64,000 bases of DNA, from assembly GCF_040712315.1 (NCBI RefSeq), contig NC_134013.1:85938001-86002000 (forward strand). The letters are read 5' to 3'. Below are positions 32,968-46,000 of the stretch, one piece after another. This DNA is from Castanea sativa. Taxonomy: Eukaryota; Streptophyta; Magnoliopsida; Fagales; Fagaceae. The position numbers and the translations under genes are program-made. Below the pieces are notes generated by a model. The model had not been told where the DNA came from and did not search any database. It worked only from the letters and a program-made list of their open reading frames with translations. Within the stretch, counting starts at the first letter, position 1, and every line of letters starts with the position of its first letter.

Positions 32968-33625
32968 AACATTAGTCTCAAGGAATTTGGTGGTGGGTTA
33001 CCCACGCACTTGGTCATTCATATTTAATATATTATTTTAATTATCATCTTGTTCAATTATTTAAATTGTGTACAAATTTTATTAATGGTATTTTTGAATT
33101 TGTTCAATGCTATCTTTTGCAGTTATGGCCCATTTGAGTTTAGCCACAAGTGTTTGTTGGGAAAATTTTACAAGTGTGAGACATGAGCATGACCATTGAA
33201 AATTTAACCAATTTCCCACCCCCTGGACACGTAGAGAAGCAAAACTTGTTTAAGAGAGATGAGGACAAGTTAATTTTAATGCAATGAAATGAAAGTAACA
33301 CTTTATTATTAAACCAAAAAAGAAAAAAGAAAAAAAGATTCTCATTAGAGGTCTCCATTCAAGATTGGGTTCATTAAAGTAATCCTTATCAAAAATGTAT
33401 TTATTATAACAAGGGTATTTTAGGCAATTTGATTTAAAAAGCTTTCATTACACCATTTTAAGATGTTGTACCAAACATGTGGAATACAAATTCAAGGTTC
33501 TATTACTAGAGGGTTACCAAACAATTGAGTAGGAATAATTATTACATTACAACATCTTGCATTCTTTGTAATATCTATTCTTCTTCTTATGTAATCATCA
33601 TTACAATCTACCAAACGTGCCCTAA

Positions 33626-34140
33626 GGGTATGTCTGATAGACTGTAATTAGAACTATAATGTAATAGTTATTCCTATGATATAGCTATTCAGTAGTTTGG
33701 TTATAGTTTTTTTTAATAGTCATTCCTTATGAATAATTATTCTTTAAAATGAGGAATAAATATTCATCTCTAAAAGGGTTGTAATAGTTACTCCTTATTG
33801 AGTGTATTAATTTATAAAATTAATATATTTCCAAATAAAAAAACTTTCTATATGCACACAATAATTATGAAAATAAAACATCATAAAAAATAACTAATCT
33901 CTCTTTCAAATTTAAAATATATTATTTTTTAGGATATATAATTATATAAGTAAGATATTTCCTAAAATATATCTTAAGTTTTATTTAAAATGTTTTCATT
34001 CCATTGTCTTCAATGTAATATTATTGTGTTATCACCAAACAAATGAATAATAATAAGTATTACATTACAGTATTTTGTATTCCTTGTAATATCTATTTTT
34101 ATTTCTATATAATTACCGTTACAGTATACCAAATATGTCC
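33626..34140. mobile_element. Harbinger-like element, family B, 515-bp copy
   Basis: Termini GGGTATGTCTGATAGACTGTAA and inverted GGACATATTTGGTATACTGTAA, TAA on each side (33623-33625, 34141-34143). It abuts the long copy, sharing a single TAA. About 80% similar along its length to 49629-50147. Confidence 0.85.
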
Positions 34141-34285
34141 TAAGTAAGGTTGTAGCCTAAGATTACAACAAATTTTGTTGCTAAATTTTGTCCAAATATT
34201 TATTCAAGGAGAAGAAGAAAAAAAAGCATGATTTGCACACAAAATAGTATAAAACTAGTATTATTCTCATCAATGCACGGCTTAA

Positions 34286-34289
<4 letters not shown>

Positions 34290-34320
<31 letters not shown>
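34290..34320. repeat. (AT)n microsatellite
   Basis: About 15 AT repeats. Confidence 0.9.
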
Positions 34321-34323
<3 letters not shown>

Positions 34324-35095
34324 AGCTCAAAAATTTTAAAATAATTAAAACTAAATTATTAAATAAATAGTTATAATAAATTATAAATAAGTAAATAATT
34401 TTGATGAAAAAAGTACTTTATGTTTTGATTGTTTAGAGTTTAGACTTTATCAAGGTTACTCTATTGTTTGCTTTAGGTTAATTTCTTAATATGATATATA
34501 GAATGGGTTTGATCATTCTTAGTTGGGTAATGTTTCATCTATGTCTTAGACAGCATAATAAATAATAAACAAAATAGTTTTTCAATACCAATTTTTTTCT
34601 AGTGATAGTCTAATTGAAAAAATTTAACATACTCACAAATTAAATACAATTACCAAAACCAAAAATCAAAACATACACAAAAGAATTCAAAAATTGAGAA
34701 TATAAAAAGATAGTCAAAGTGTGGAGTTTTTTATTTTATTTTTTATAATGAACTTTTAGTTTGAACAGAATTTAAATTTGTTAAAATTTAAATGATAAAG
34801 GTTTACCTAAATTAAACCATTGTTAAATATTATCTCTTAATTGAGGAAATATAATTTATTTATTAATTAGCGAGAGTAGTCACTTGGCGCAACTACAGTT
34901 TTTAAGCCCAACTTTTATTACGTAGTATATGATATGTATGATATTAAATCATGGAACTTAGGGAAAAAATAAAAACAAAAGCGTCGGTTGTGTGAGATTT
35001 AAGTTTAGAAATGTTTGATAATAGACTTTTAGTTTGAATAGAATTTATTTATTTTTTAATTATTGTTGAATCTTATCCCTTAGTCAAAACGTGGA

Positions 35096-35145
35096 GTGTG
35101 TGTGTGTGTGTGTGTGTGTGTGGAGAGAGAGAGAGAGAGAGAGAG

Positions 35146-35177
<32 letters not shown>
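35096..35177. repeat. (GT)n then (GA)n microsatellites
   Basis: About 13 GT repeats followed by two GA runs split by TATATATA. The equivalent site in copy 2 has lost both. Confidence 0.9.
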
Positions 35178-35463
35178 GGTTGTTGTATGAGATTTGTTGA
35201 AAATTAAATAATATAATTTTACCTAAATTAAACATTCGTTAAATATTATCCCATATTGAGGAAATATATCCAAATATATATATATATATATATATAATTA
35301 ATTAATTTACTTATTAATGAGAGTAGCTATTTGGCACAACTACAACTTCTAAGCCCAACTTTTATTATATAGTATATGATATAATGTTAAATCATGCCAC
35401 TTGAGGGAAAAAACAAAAACAAAAACAAAAACAAAATAAAAAACGTGGATTGTTTGAGATTTA

Positions 35464-35502
35464 AGTTTAAAAAGTTTTTCTTTTATCTCATCTCCTTTCC
35501 CC

Positions 35503-35567
<65 letters not shown>

Positions 35568-35598
35568 CTCAACAAAAAAAAAAGTTTAGAAAGTTTTT
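35464..35598. repeat. Retroposon-like insert with (GT)n and A-tail
   Basis: AAGTTTAAAAAGTTTTT before and AAGTTTAGAAAGTTTTT after enclose about 100 bp. The insert begins CTTTTATCTCATC, contains (GT)n and ends TTTCTCAACAAAAAAAAA. The equivalent insert in copy 2 (about 37206-37300) has a shorter GT run. Confidence 0.6.
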
Positions 35599-35985
35599 AT
35601 AAAAGACTTTTAAATTTGAAAATAATTTAAATTTGTTTTAAATTATTATTAAATCTTAATTCTTATCTCTTAGTCAAAAAGTGGGGTGTTTTTTTTTAGA
35701 AAGAAAATGTAGGCTGTTGTATGAGATTTAAGTTTAGAAATTTTTAATAATAGACTTTTAGTTTGAATAGAATTTAAATTTGTTGAAATTTAAATGATAA
35801 AGTTTTATCCAAATTAAACAGTTGTGAAATATTATCCCCTAATAGAGAAAATATATCCTAACAAAAAATATATAATTAATTTACTAGTTAGTGAAAATAA
35901 TCACCTGGTTCAACTACAGTTTCTAAGCCAAACTTTTATTTTATATATATGATATCATATCATATCATTTTATCTATTATATCAT

Positions 35986-36230
35986 ATCATTTTCTAAGCC
36001 AAACTACAGTTTCTAATCATCTTAATTTTACTGTCTTAAAAGTTATTTTATCTATTATATCATATCATTTTACAATATACCCAACATCCAAACTTTTTAT
36101 TTTTCTATACAATGCATTAGAATAATATATATCTACAAAATAAAATATACAATACAAAACCATCTCTCCTCTTTCTATTAAAAAAAAATTTGGAGACAAT
36201 AAAGTAATATTATATATGAATACAATAGGT
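35986..36230. mobile_element. Fragment of a GAGCAT-type MITE
   Basis: Matches 38575-38795 (ACAATATACCCAACATCC, TCTCTCCTCTTTCTATTAAAA) without either terminus. It lies at the junction of the two block copies. Confidence 0.75.
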
Positions 36231-37650
36231 CTAATTGAAAGAATTTAACATACTCACAAATTAAATACAATAACCAAAACCAAAAATCAAAACATACACA
36301 AAAGAATTCAAAAATTGAGAATATAAAAAGATAGTCAAAGTGTGGAGTTTTTTATTTTATTTTATTTTTATAATGAACTTTTAGTTTGAATATAATTTAA
36401 ATTTGTTAAAATTTAAATGATAATGTTTTACCTAAATTAAACCGTTGTTAAATATTATATCTTAATTGAGGATATATAATTTATTTACTAATTAGTGAGA
36501 GTAGTCACTTGGAGCAACCACGGCTTTTAAGCTCAACTTTTATTACGTAGTATATGATATGTATGATATTAAATCATGGAACTTAGGGAAAAAACAAAAA
36601 CAAAAGCGTCGGTTGTGTGAGATTTAAGTTTAGAAATATTAGATAATAGACTTTTAGTTAGAATAGAATTTAAATTTTTTAAAATTATTGTTGAATCTTA
36701 TCCCTTAGTCAAAATGTGGAGTTTATATATATAGGAAAAAAAAAGTGTGGGTTGTTGTATGAGATTTGTTGAAATTTAAATATTAAAATTTTACCTAAAT
36801 TAAACATTCGTTAAATATTAGAGAGGTGCTACGTCCACAACATTTTTACAACAATTTTACAACAAATCATAGGTGGTTAGTTGTTATAAGTTCAAATTTG
36901 AATCTAACACTAAGATTACTTTTTTGTCCCAACAATAACAACCAGTAACAACTTGCCACTTAGGATTTGTTGTAAAAATGTTGTGGACATATCATTTCTC
37001 TAAATATTATCCCCTAATTGAGGGAATATATCCAAATATATACACATATATGTATATAATTAATTTACTTCTTAGTGAGAGTAGCTATTTCGTGCAACTA
37101 CAACTTTTAAACCCAACTTTTATTATATAGTATACGATGATATGATATAATGTTAAATCATGCCACTTGAGGAAAAAAAAAAAACGTGGATTGTCTGGGA
37201 TTTAAGTTTAGAAAGTTTTTCCCTTATCTCATCCCCCTTATCCTATGTGTGTGTGTGTGTGTTTCTCAAATAATAAAAAAAAAAAGTTTAGAAAGTTTTT
37301 CTATAAGACTTTAAATTTGAATAGAATTTAAATTTTTTTTAAAAAAAAAAAAAAAATCTTATCTCTTAGTCAAAAGGTGTTTTTTTTAGAAAGAAAATGT
37401 AGGTTGTTGTATGAGATTTAAGTTTAGAAATTTTTAATAATAGACTTTTAGTTTGAATAAAATTTAAATTTGTTAAAATTTAAATGATAAAGTTTTACCC
37501 AAATTAAACAGTTGTTAAATATTATCCCCTAATTGAGAAAATATATCATAACAAAAAATATATAATTAATTTACTAGTTAGTGAAAATAATCACTTGGTT
37601 CAACCACAGTTTCTAAGTCCAACTTTTATTTTATATATATGATATGATAT
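36231..37650. repeat. Repeat block, copy 2 of the tandem duplication
   Basis: Follows copy 1 in order, unit by unit, except for the 180-bp MITE at 36821-37000 and microsatellite loss. Further degraded units continue to about 38100. Confidence 0.85.
36821..37000. mobile_element. Mutator-like MITE, 180 bp
   Basis: Perfect 9-bp duplications TAAATATTA at 36812-36820 and 37001-37009. Long terminal inverted repeats surround GTCCACAACATTTTTACAACA. The 9-bp duplication fits MULEs. The matching position in copy 1 of the block (about 35242-35252) is empty. Confidence 0.9.
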
Positions 37651-38322
37651 AATGATATAATGTTAAATCATGCAACTTGAGGTAAAAACAAAAACAAAAA
37701 CGTGGGCCTTGTGAGATTTAAGTTTATAAATGTTTAATAATAGTCTTTTAATTTGAAAATAATTTAAATTTGTATTAAATTATTTGTAAATCTTATCTCT
37801 TTGTCAAAACATGGTTTTTTTTTAAGAAAGAAAGTTGTTTGAGATTTAAGTTTCGAAATTTTTTATAAAAGACTTTTACTTTGAATAGAATTTAAATTTG
37901 TTGAAATTTAAATGATAAAGTTTTACCTAGATTAAATAGTTCTTAAGTATTATTCCCTAATTAAGGAAATATATTATAACAAAAAATATATAATTAATTT
38001 ATTAATTGGTGAAAGTAGCTACTTAACACAACCACGGCTTCTAAATCCAATTTTTATTATATAGTATAGTATATAATATGATATAATATATAATATAAAA
38101 TTCGACCCCAAGACTCTAAACATGACTAGTCAGGCCCTTTTGAAAAATGAGAGTAAGTTAAAGAGGTTTTTAAAGTATGTGCTGCGTATCCAAGAATTAC
38201 GCCCTTTTGAATATACACCACTGTAAATTTCTTTAAAAAAACTTCTTTCCTCTCCATGTGTATGTGTTAAAAAAAGAATAGTCATCCAATATGAAGGGTT
38301 TCGTATTACAATATTAGGAGGG

Positions 38323-38393
38323 AAAAAAATCTTAAACATCTTTAATGTCAGGCTTGTTGACAAAGGCCAAAAAAAATCTTAAACATCTTTAAT
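38323..38393. repeat. 24-bp duplication with 23-nt filler
   Basis: Identical 24-bp copies (A7 then TCTTAAACATCTTTAAT) at 38323 and 38370. The filler is GTCAGGCTTG followed by TTGACAAAGGCCA. Confidence 0.95.
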
Positions 38394-38553
38394 TGTGCAA
38401 GTTCAAACGTCCTACTCCTATCAATCACACGCTACTTTCAATAATTAAAAAAAAAAAAAAGTTATTTATTACTAGTATATATTTTCATGAATAGACCACC
38501 ATATAAACCTATTACAGGAAGGAAGTTTTCTTAAAGAACAAGAGAAAGTTAGA

Positions 38554-38931
38554 GCATTTGCATTTGATTTCTTCAAAAAATTCAATTTTACCATCTCAAA
38601 AGTTACTTTATCTATTATATCATGCTATTTTACAACACACCCAACATCTCAACTTTTATTTTTCTATACAATACATTAAAATAATATATATCTACACAAT
38701 AAAATATACAACACAAAACAATCTCTCCTCTTTCTATTAAAAAAAAAACTGGAAACACAATAAAATAATATTATATAAGAATACAATCTTGCTTCAGTAG
38801 CCTCTTACTGTAAGAGGCTACTGTAGCACAATGGTATAATTTTTTACAATTACAACTTGAGGTAATGCATGCTTTTAGTGTTTATGAAAGATAAAATACC
38901 ATTTTGGGGCTTGTACTAATGCTCTTAAAAG
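38554..38931. mobile_element. GAGCAT-type Harbinger-like MITE, about 375 bp
   Basis: Termini GAGCATTTGCATTTG and inverted GAGCATTAGTACAAG, with TTA on both sides. An internal hairpin CTTACTG/CAGTAAG lies near 38805. Same terminal type as the 871-bp element at 5813. Boundaries good to a few bases. Confidence 0.75.
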
Positions 38932-39452
38932 AAATCAAAAGGAAAATGCTTTCTTTTAGGAGAAAAATACTTTTCAATTGTGAATCTAAATTTTCTTTTT
39001 GCTTGAAAGAGAAAACTAGAGAAAGACTTGAACTTATAAATATGACATGATATAAAATGTACATAATCATAACCAAACACTCAAATTGACACTCAAATTC
39101 AATTTTGACTTTGAAAGCATGAGATTTTTTAAATAAAAATATCTATATTCCATTAATCTATTTACAGATTTGAGACATGAAAATGAGATATTTCTACCGG
39201 ATAGTGTTATTTATTTATTTATTTATTAAATAGCTCCACAACAGTTGCATCATCAAAATCATTAATTGGTTGGCAAATTATTGTTTGTCTATTATTATAT
39301 CATTATCGGCCACCTCAATAAGTTTCATGTCTCTTTCTCACAAAAGAAAAAAAGAATTAATATGCTCATGTCTAGGTTCAGTGATGTCTTTTGTTTATTA
39401 ATTTCTTCAACTATTCAACAGCTGTCTTTGGCTCCAAATCTCATTTTGACTA

Positions 39453-39851
39453 GAACAAAGTTTCTCTCAAAACTAGTTTGGAGAGAAACCCTTCAAAGTT
39501 ATCATATATCTTTTTTTTAGGTGTGAATTTTGAAAATCTAACCGTTAAATTTCATGTTCCTTATGTTCTTAACATGCATATCAAATTTCGTTCAAATCGG
39601 ATTTTATTTACTATTTGATCAATGAACTTATTTTTTATACACAATTTTAGATTACAAAAACTTGAAATTTTAACATATGTTTGATGACATAGCAATTAAT
39701 TTTTGATTTTCTTGAAATTTTGCAAGTATGAATAATATAATAAAAACATGCAATCCAACGGTTAGATTTTCAAATTTCACACTCAATATAAAAAATATTT
39801 GATAAATTTGAAAGGTTTCTCTCCAAACTAATTTGGAGAGAAACTTTTTCC
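39453..39851. mobile_element. Mutator-like MITE, 399 bp
   Basis: 9-bp duplications TTTTGACTA at 39444-39452 and 39852-39860. Each end carries a subterminal palindrome of the form GTTTCTCTC(C/A)AAACTA-TTTGGAGAGAAAC. The interior matches 31715-31998. Confidence 0.85.
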
Positions 39852-39860
39852 TTTTGACTA

Positions 39861-41008
39861 TTCTCTTGATACCAAATCACTGAATCAGTTGTTTTGGACA
39901 GTTCCTTTATCAATACCAATGTGATAGTTGCACGTGTCTATTTTTATCACATATCATAACATCAGAAGTATTGCACAAGAAAATTGTGAAATGTTTTTCT
40001 CATTATATTTTGTTTTTAAAAATAATTTCTTAGTTTTGATATTAAAAAACTTGTTTGACAATAAAAAATAAAAACCTCAATTTGTGAAAAAAACTAAAAA
40101 CATGCAAAATGCTATTTTCAGTTTATAATTTTCATAAGTCAATGAAGACACACATTTAATTTAATATTTTTTTCTCATTTAATGAGTTAGTACTAGAATT
40201 CAAATCATAGTAACAACATATTTTAATTTTTTTTTTTCCTTCAAAACACTATTTTTTTTAGTTTCAACTATCCAAACATGTCCTTTTTTTAAAAAAAATG
40301 CAACAAAATTATTTTTTCTTTATACTCCCAAAATCAAGTTTTTGAAAATAAAAAACAAAAATTATTACCAAACATAACCTTAATTTTTTATTTCAGCCCT
40401 ACAGAAATTATGTTCTTCAACTTGAATTCTCTGAAATCCCAAGGTTGTTAAATGTAAAACCCAGTGGGAGAATCCTTCCCAATTGATGGTCTAATTCAAG
40501 GAAATCAGAAAACCATGGATAAATGTGACCCATATCTCGGAAATCTCCAATATTGTAACTATATCATAAGTCATGACAATAAGAACTTGGTTTACTTCAG
40601 ATACCAAGTTTTCAATCCATGCAATACAATTACATAAAAGGAGAACATTGTTTGTTTGTCATCTGAACCATCTTGTTGGTTCATTTCATACAAGGAATAT
40701 TAGAGCCCAATCCATTACTCATATGCCTAATGATAATTATTATATATTATTATGTATATATTTAAATTACATGAACAAAAGAATCCTTCATATGGTAGAA
40801 GTAAAAAAAGAATCACAAAACCGACTTCTAGGGAGACAACATTTCCAATTGTCCTTGAAAGGTAGTAAATGGCGGTAATTGAAAAGGCATCAAATTAGAG
40901 CCCCACAATGTTTATCTAACCCCCAAACAAGGTGGCCCCTTGCAGCTTTGTATTTTACGGCAAATTCCTATAGGTTTCATCCTCCTCTTCCAAATGGAGA
41001 AACAATAA
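39861..41008. other. Intergenic and P450 reductase 3' region
   Basis: Poly(A)/poly(T)-rich sequence (40000-40400), then a region of higher complexity that probably includes the reductase 3' UTR near 40850-41008. No other gene. Confidence 0.5.
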
Positions 41009-43006
41009 TCACCATACATCACGTAGATACCTACCAGTCATTTGCAGATTCTTTATCATGCTCTCAGCTTTGGAGCTGTCAAGAGATCCCTGGAAATTCA
41101 CAAGTCAATGAGCTGGATTAGTCACATGTTTCAAATACTAGAAACCCAACTCAAGATCAATAATTCAAGCCACAAATTTTTTCATATGATTGGAGAAAAG
41201 TAATGCTAAGATCACATAAAATGACATAAATGACATAATTTTTATCGCAACTTATCACATGACGAGTTATGAGTAGTAGAAGTGTGATAGTGGATCCATG
41301 TGGAGATACTTCTATAGTTCTACCACTCACAACTTGCCATGAGTTGTATCATTTTATGATATCACTTCACAATATACCACTTCAACTGTAATAAAAATAA
41401 ATAAATTAAGTAACTAAGAAAATCATTGTATCCTCAGACTTATTGATTACTTTTGAGAAAAGTATTGACTCTAATGGGGGCTCCAGTCTCATAAAAAACA
41501 AGCCAATTACCACGCTACATGGCCCTTCACCATATAAAAAACTCCTTTTTTGCCTATGATATATATATTATTTTAATATATACAATAATGCAATGGGTGG
41601 TTGTAATTCTTTAACTAGGTTGGTTTTATAGTGGGTAGGTACCGGCAGATTCAACACCACCACGTGTATCTGTCAAATCAATAAATTTGGTCAGAATTCA
41701 TCCAAGTGGACATACCTGTTCTTGCGCAATGGTATGAAGAGTTCTGTGGACATCTCTAGCCATGCCTTTGGCATCACCACATACATAAATGTAACCTCCT
41801 TGAGAGACCAGGTTCCAAATATCCGAAGCCTGTATATACATAACAAACATTGCTTAATGCTTCTATTTTAGTCAACTGATTAATTTTTTTCATTGGTAAG
41901 TTACAAGCGTATTTGATAAGGTCATGAACCCCCGACTCCACCCTCCACCTAGAACTTGCTGGAGGAGAAGGTGTCAGTTGAGTTAGCGTTCATCAGCTAG
42001 TAGATTAATTAAAATTTAATTGTGAGATATTAGGGTTGGGTTGGTAAGAATGACATGGGTCCAATACCTTCTCCATAATTTTATGCTGCACATACTCCTT
42101 GGTGGGTCCCTCACGTGAGAAGGCAACAACCAGCTCAGAGAGAGCACCAGTCTCAACAAAGGTGTTCAGCTCATCTTCATAAATGTAATCCTGAACAAAG
42201 AAAAAATATGTAGTTATTGTGATTGACTTGCACACATACCTAACACCCACCACCCACCCACTGAACCATAGAACTTTGTAGAACGTTATAGAAAACGGAG
42301 TTTTTTATTTGTAGGTACACATTAAACCTTCTATTTTTTAAAATATATTATGAAAAATTAAAAAATTTATAAAACCTTTTCAATTCCCCATAATACTTTT
42401 CTAAAAATATTACGTGCCGTTGGCACAGTAAAATCCTTTTTTATTTTTGGGAGAATAAAATTTTTATAGGTTCATGTCTCACCATTCTACGGTTCCTGCA
42501 TCCAAAGAAAAAGATGGAGGGTCCCAGTTCTGCTCCAGCCTCTTTCAGAGCTAATCTTTCCTGAAAAAAGTTATTACATAATTGCTTGCAGTTAGCTCAG
42601 CTAACATATGCTATATGATCAACAAGGAGCAGAGTGACTGAACATCAAGCTTGAAAGTAAAACCTGCAGGAAACCCCTGAAAGGAGCCAATCCTGTGCCA
42701 GGGCCAATCATGATAATAGGCACTTTAGTATCTGCTGGGAGTTTGAAGTTTGATTGCCTAACAAAAATAGGAGCCCAACTGCAATCATGGCTTTTCTCCA
42801 GGGGCACAGCATTCTGGAAGGAACAGCGAAAAGAGCATGACCACAAGAAATCAATTGACATATATAACACCACCATAATTAGATTGCTCATTGACAAAAG
42901 AATGAATCTAAAAAAGAAAATCACAACATGATATGTAAAAACTAAAAACTAAATGTACATACATATGTATACACAGAACAACATCCCCCAGAACTGGAGT
43001 ATTGAC

Positions 43007-43047
<41 letters not shown>

Positions 43048-46000
43048 CTGCTTCCAATGTTCATCTTGTTTGTAAAACTTCTCAACAAAAAATGGAAAGA
43101 TTTAATATAAACAAACCAAGTACCTTCATCCAGGTCGAACACACTCCTCTGTGAACCCGTCCTGTTGGTGTTTTCTCGTAAACTAATGCACAAGTAACAT
43201 GAATCCGTGACGGATTCATCCTGCAGAACATATTTGGCTATTGTAAGAAAGTAAAAATAGAGAGGAATGTAAATGAAACTACAGAAAGAGTGTGCCTGGT
43301 AGTTAAACACAAGTCACAGACTCACAAATAGTACATTGTATTCCCACATTAAAACATCCTTTGAACCTAGTGAAGTTCCCTTCCTCTATTGTAATCACAA
43401 TAATCTAATATCTAAATATATCAAAACATCCTTTGTCAGGGTGAAGTTTGTTTTTGGTACTTCGCACGGAGCAAAGGCTCTCCATCCTACTGCACATGTA
43501 ACAGAAAACCACCACCTCCAAAGAACATGGTTGGAGTTGACACTTTCTGATTTTCCCAAGAAAGAAAAGGGAAAACTAAAAACTAGAGAGACATGTATGT
43601 GTACCTTGGGGATGATGAGATTGAATAGTATCTGGGCTGCAAGCGTGGGGCAACTGCTGCAAAGAAGACACCAAGTGGGGGCCTTGCTGATGGAAATTCA
43701 GCCATGACCTCAAGAAGGCTTCTCTGACTAGCAACCATCCATTGTGCATATTCATCCTGTACATGTTTACAGGAAAAGTTATCCCCATGTACAATGAGAA
43801 GCTAAACAAACTACAAATTTTCATATCAAAGTATTCACAACCTTTCCAGCAGGTGATGCAAGATGTCTTAATCGGTCAGCTTCGGTTGGATCAGAAGCAT
43901 GAGCTGCTAAAGCGAGTAGGGCAGACTGGATAACATATGCACTGAGTTCGTTAATTATTCAAAATAATGAACTAATTTCACGTACACATATGGCACATTG
44001 ACCAAAAACAAACCTTCTTTGGTGAACTTAAAAGATCAGCATATCGCGTCAATGCTGCTCTTATGGTACAGGGTGGGAAAGGAGGTGGCAAGGAGCTTGA
44101 GCTTCCACCAAATGGTGTACCATCCTCTTTATCAGTGTGGACAGAGAAATAAGTATCTGGTGACAAACCCAATATGCTCAATGCCTCGTCTACAACTTCA
44201 CTTAGATTCTCACAGTAAACACCAACATGATCCCCAGTTTCATATCTGAGAAAGAACACAAGTATGACTACATGAGGAAAATATTAATGCATTATCAACG
44301 CACAAGCATTTCTTTCATTTTTTTTTTGTTAATCTTCAAGTTGCAGCTATTTTCAATAAACAAGAGATAGATGATAAACATACAGGAACATTGTAATTAC
44401 ACCATTTAACAATACATTCACACTAAAGCAACTAATCAAAACACTCAGCTAATAAAAAGTGGGAGCACAAAAGGCAACTTACGAAAGTCCAGTGCCAGAA
44501 ATATCAAATTCCAGGTGGATGCAAGAACGATCAGATTCAGAAGTGTGAAGCTCCTTTCTTACAGCCACATTAGACCTACGTGTTCAAATTCCACATTATA
44601 CATATGTTAGACTACAGACTAGAAAAATAGAATCAAGTATGCAAACTCAAAATCCAGAAAATAGTTATTTCGTTCATACCTGCATGGATGCTGAGCATCA
44701 TACACAGCATGTCCATTTGCATTAGCCCAACTTTTATCATCTACTGATGCAGCTGCAGAGTCATGGAAAACAACCCGATATTCCAACACAGCAGCAGTGT
44801 AAGGAGTGGTAACTGTTGTTGGATCATCGTCATCTCGAAGCAACTGATCCAATTCAGGCCACACCAATTCCCGCCTAGACATGGTAACAAACAACTCAGA
44901 AAAATGTATTGGTTTAAACATACTGAACTAAAAATAAAAAAGGGTAGAAACAAAGCTTGTGCTGTGGATCAACGTTGCAATTCAAGTTCTCAATACCATG
45001 CAGTGAAGTCATCCTCAATGCATTGATCATCATCTCCAAGACCCACTGGGACAAGGCGTTTACCACCTGAAAATGCAACACAAACAATTATGTTCACTTA
45101 GAATTTCTGCTTATTTTTAAAAAATTCTAGGAAGACCAATGAGGAAGCATATGAATATATACACCATGTCAGTAAACCTTTCAAATGCAAATACCCTATA
45201 GCAAAGATGGATAACAACCATCTTCAAGCATCTCCATCGGTCATTAATTTCAATTATTCACTTTGCAGATTTATGGTTTTCTAAGTTGGGCTAGTCGGTC
45301 ACATCATTCTGCTTCTATAAAATAACTTAACTCTGACATTTATAACCCATAACTGCATGCTAGATGAACAGAAAGGCATTAAGAACGCATTAAAACTAAC
45401 ATGCTTTACATATAATTGCAATTTTACAATAGCCTAGCATTCCATTTGATTTATCAAAAACAAAAACAGATCCATCAAAGATGCATAAAAAGAAACATAA
45501 AAGCATACCCTGGGAAGAAAGGACCTCATCCACAACATTGGCAACCTGTTTTCCCAGCAAGCAATAATAAGACACGAATCAAAATGTTGACCAACACACG
45601 TCAAAAAGTACCAGCTATAAACTATAGATACACGTATGCAAATATTAAACAAGAATCTAAAATGCAAACCTTGTTGAAATGCTCATACTGCCTGTTGCCA
45701 AGACCAAACACTCCGTATTTAAGGTTCTGTAGCCACTCCCCTCTCTCGTTCTCCTATACCCACAACAACAAATTTTTTTTAAAAAAAAAAAAAAAATTAT
45801 TGATATGGTAATCCAAAATAATTGACAAATCCAATAAAATTCTTGAACCACAACAATTTTATTTTTATTTTTTTTAATTTACCTCTGTAAACCACTTATA
45901 GAACCTCGCTGCGTTGTCAGTAGGCTCACCATCTCCATATCTACGCCAACCCAATTAAACCAAAAAAATTTATTAATATTTGAGTTTTTTTTTTTTTTGA

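Larger units (their letters stand above)
32003..33622. mobile_element. Harbinger-like element, family B, long copy (1.62 kb)
   Basis: Termini GGGTAGTTTGATAGACT and inverted GGGCACGTTTGGTAGATTGTAA, with TAA at 32000-32002 and 33623-33625. The ends match the short copies at 33626 and 49629. The centre instead holds unrelated C/T-rich sequence with internal repeats, (AC)n near 32785 and a 21-bp interrupted duplication. No transposase frame. Confidence 0.75.
34611..35985. repeat. Repeat block, copy 1 of a 1.62-kb tandem duplication
   Basis: Opens with CTAATTGAAAAAATTTAAC; the same start recurs at 36231. The block is itself made of diverged shorter units. These carry AGTTTGAATAGAATTTAAATT, TTTACCTAAATTAAAC, TTAAATATTATCCC and AGCCCAACTTTTATT in recurring order, and contain (GT)n and (GA)n runs. 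No coding potential. Confidence 0.85.

Noticed and set aside
40573..41121. Two consecutive plus-strand frames as a small gene
   Set aside because: The second overlaps the last reductase exon in antisense and neither has a recognisable domain.
43336..43707. Plus-strand frame of 123 codons
   Set aside because: It is a shadow of reductase exon 12 and adjacent introns on the opposite strand.
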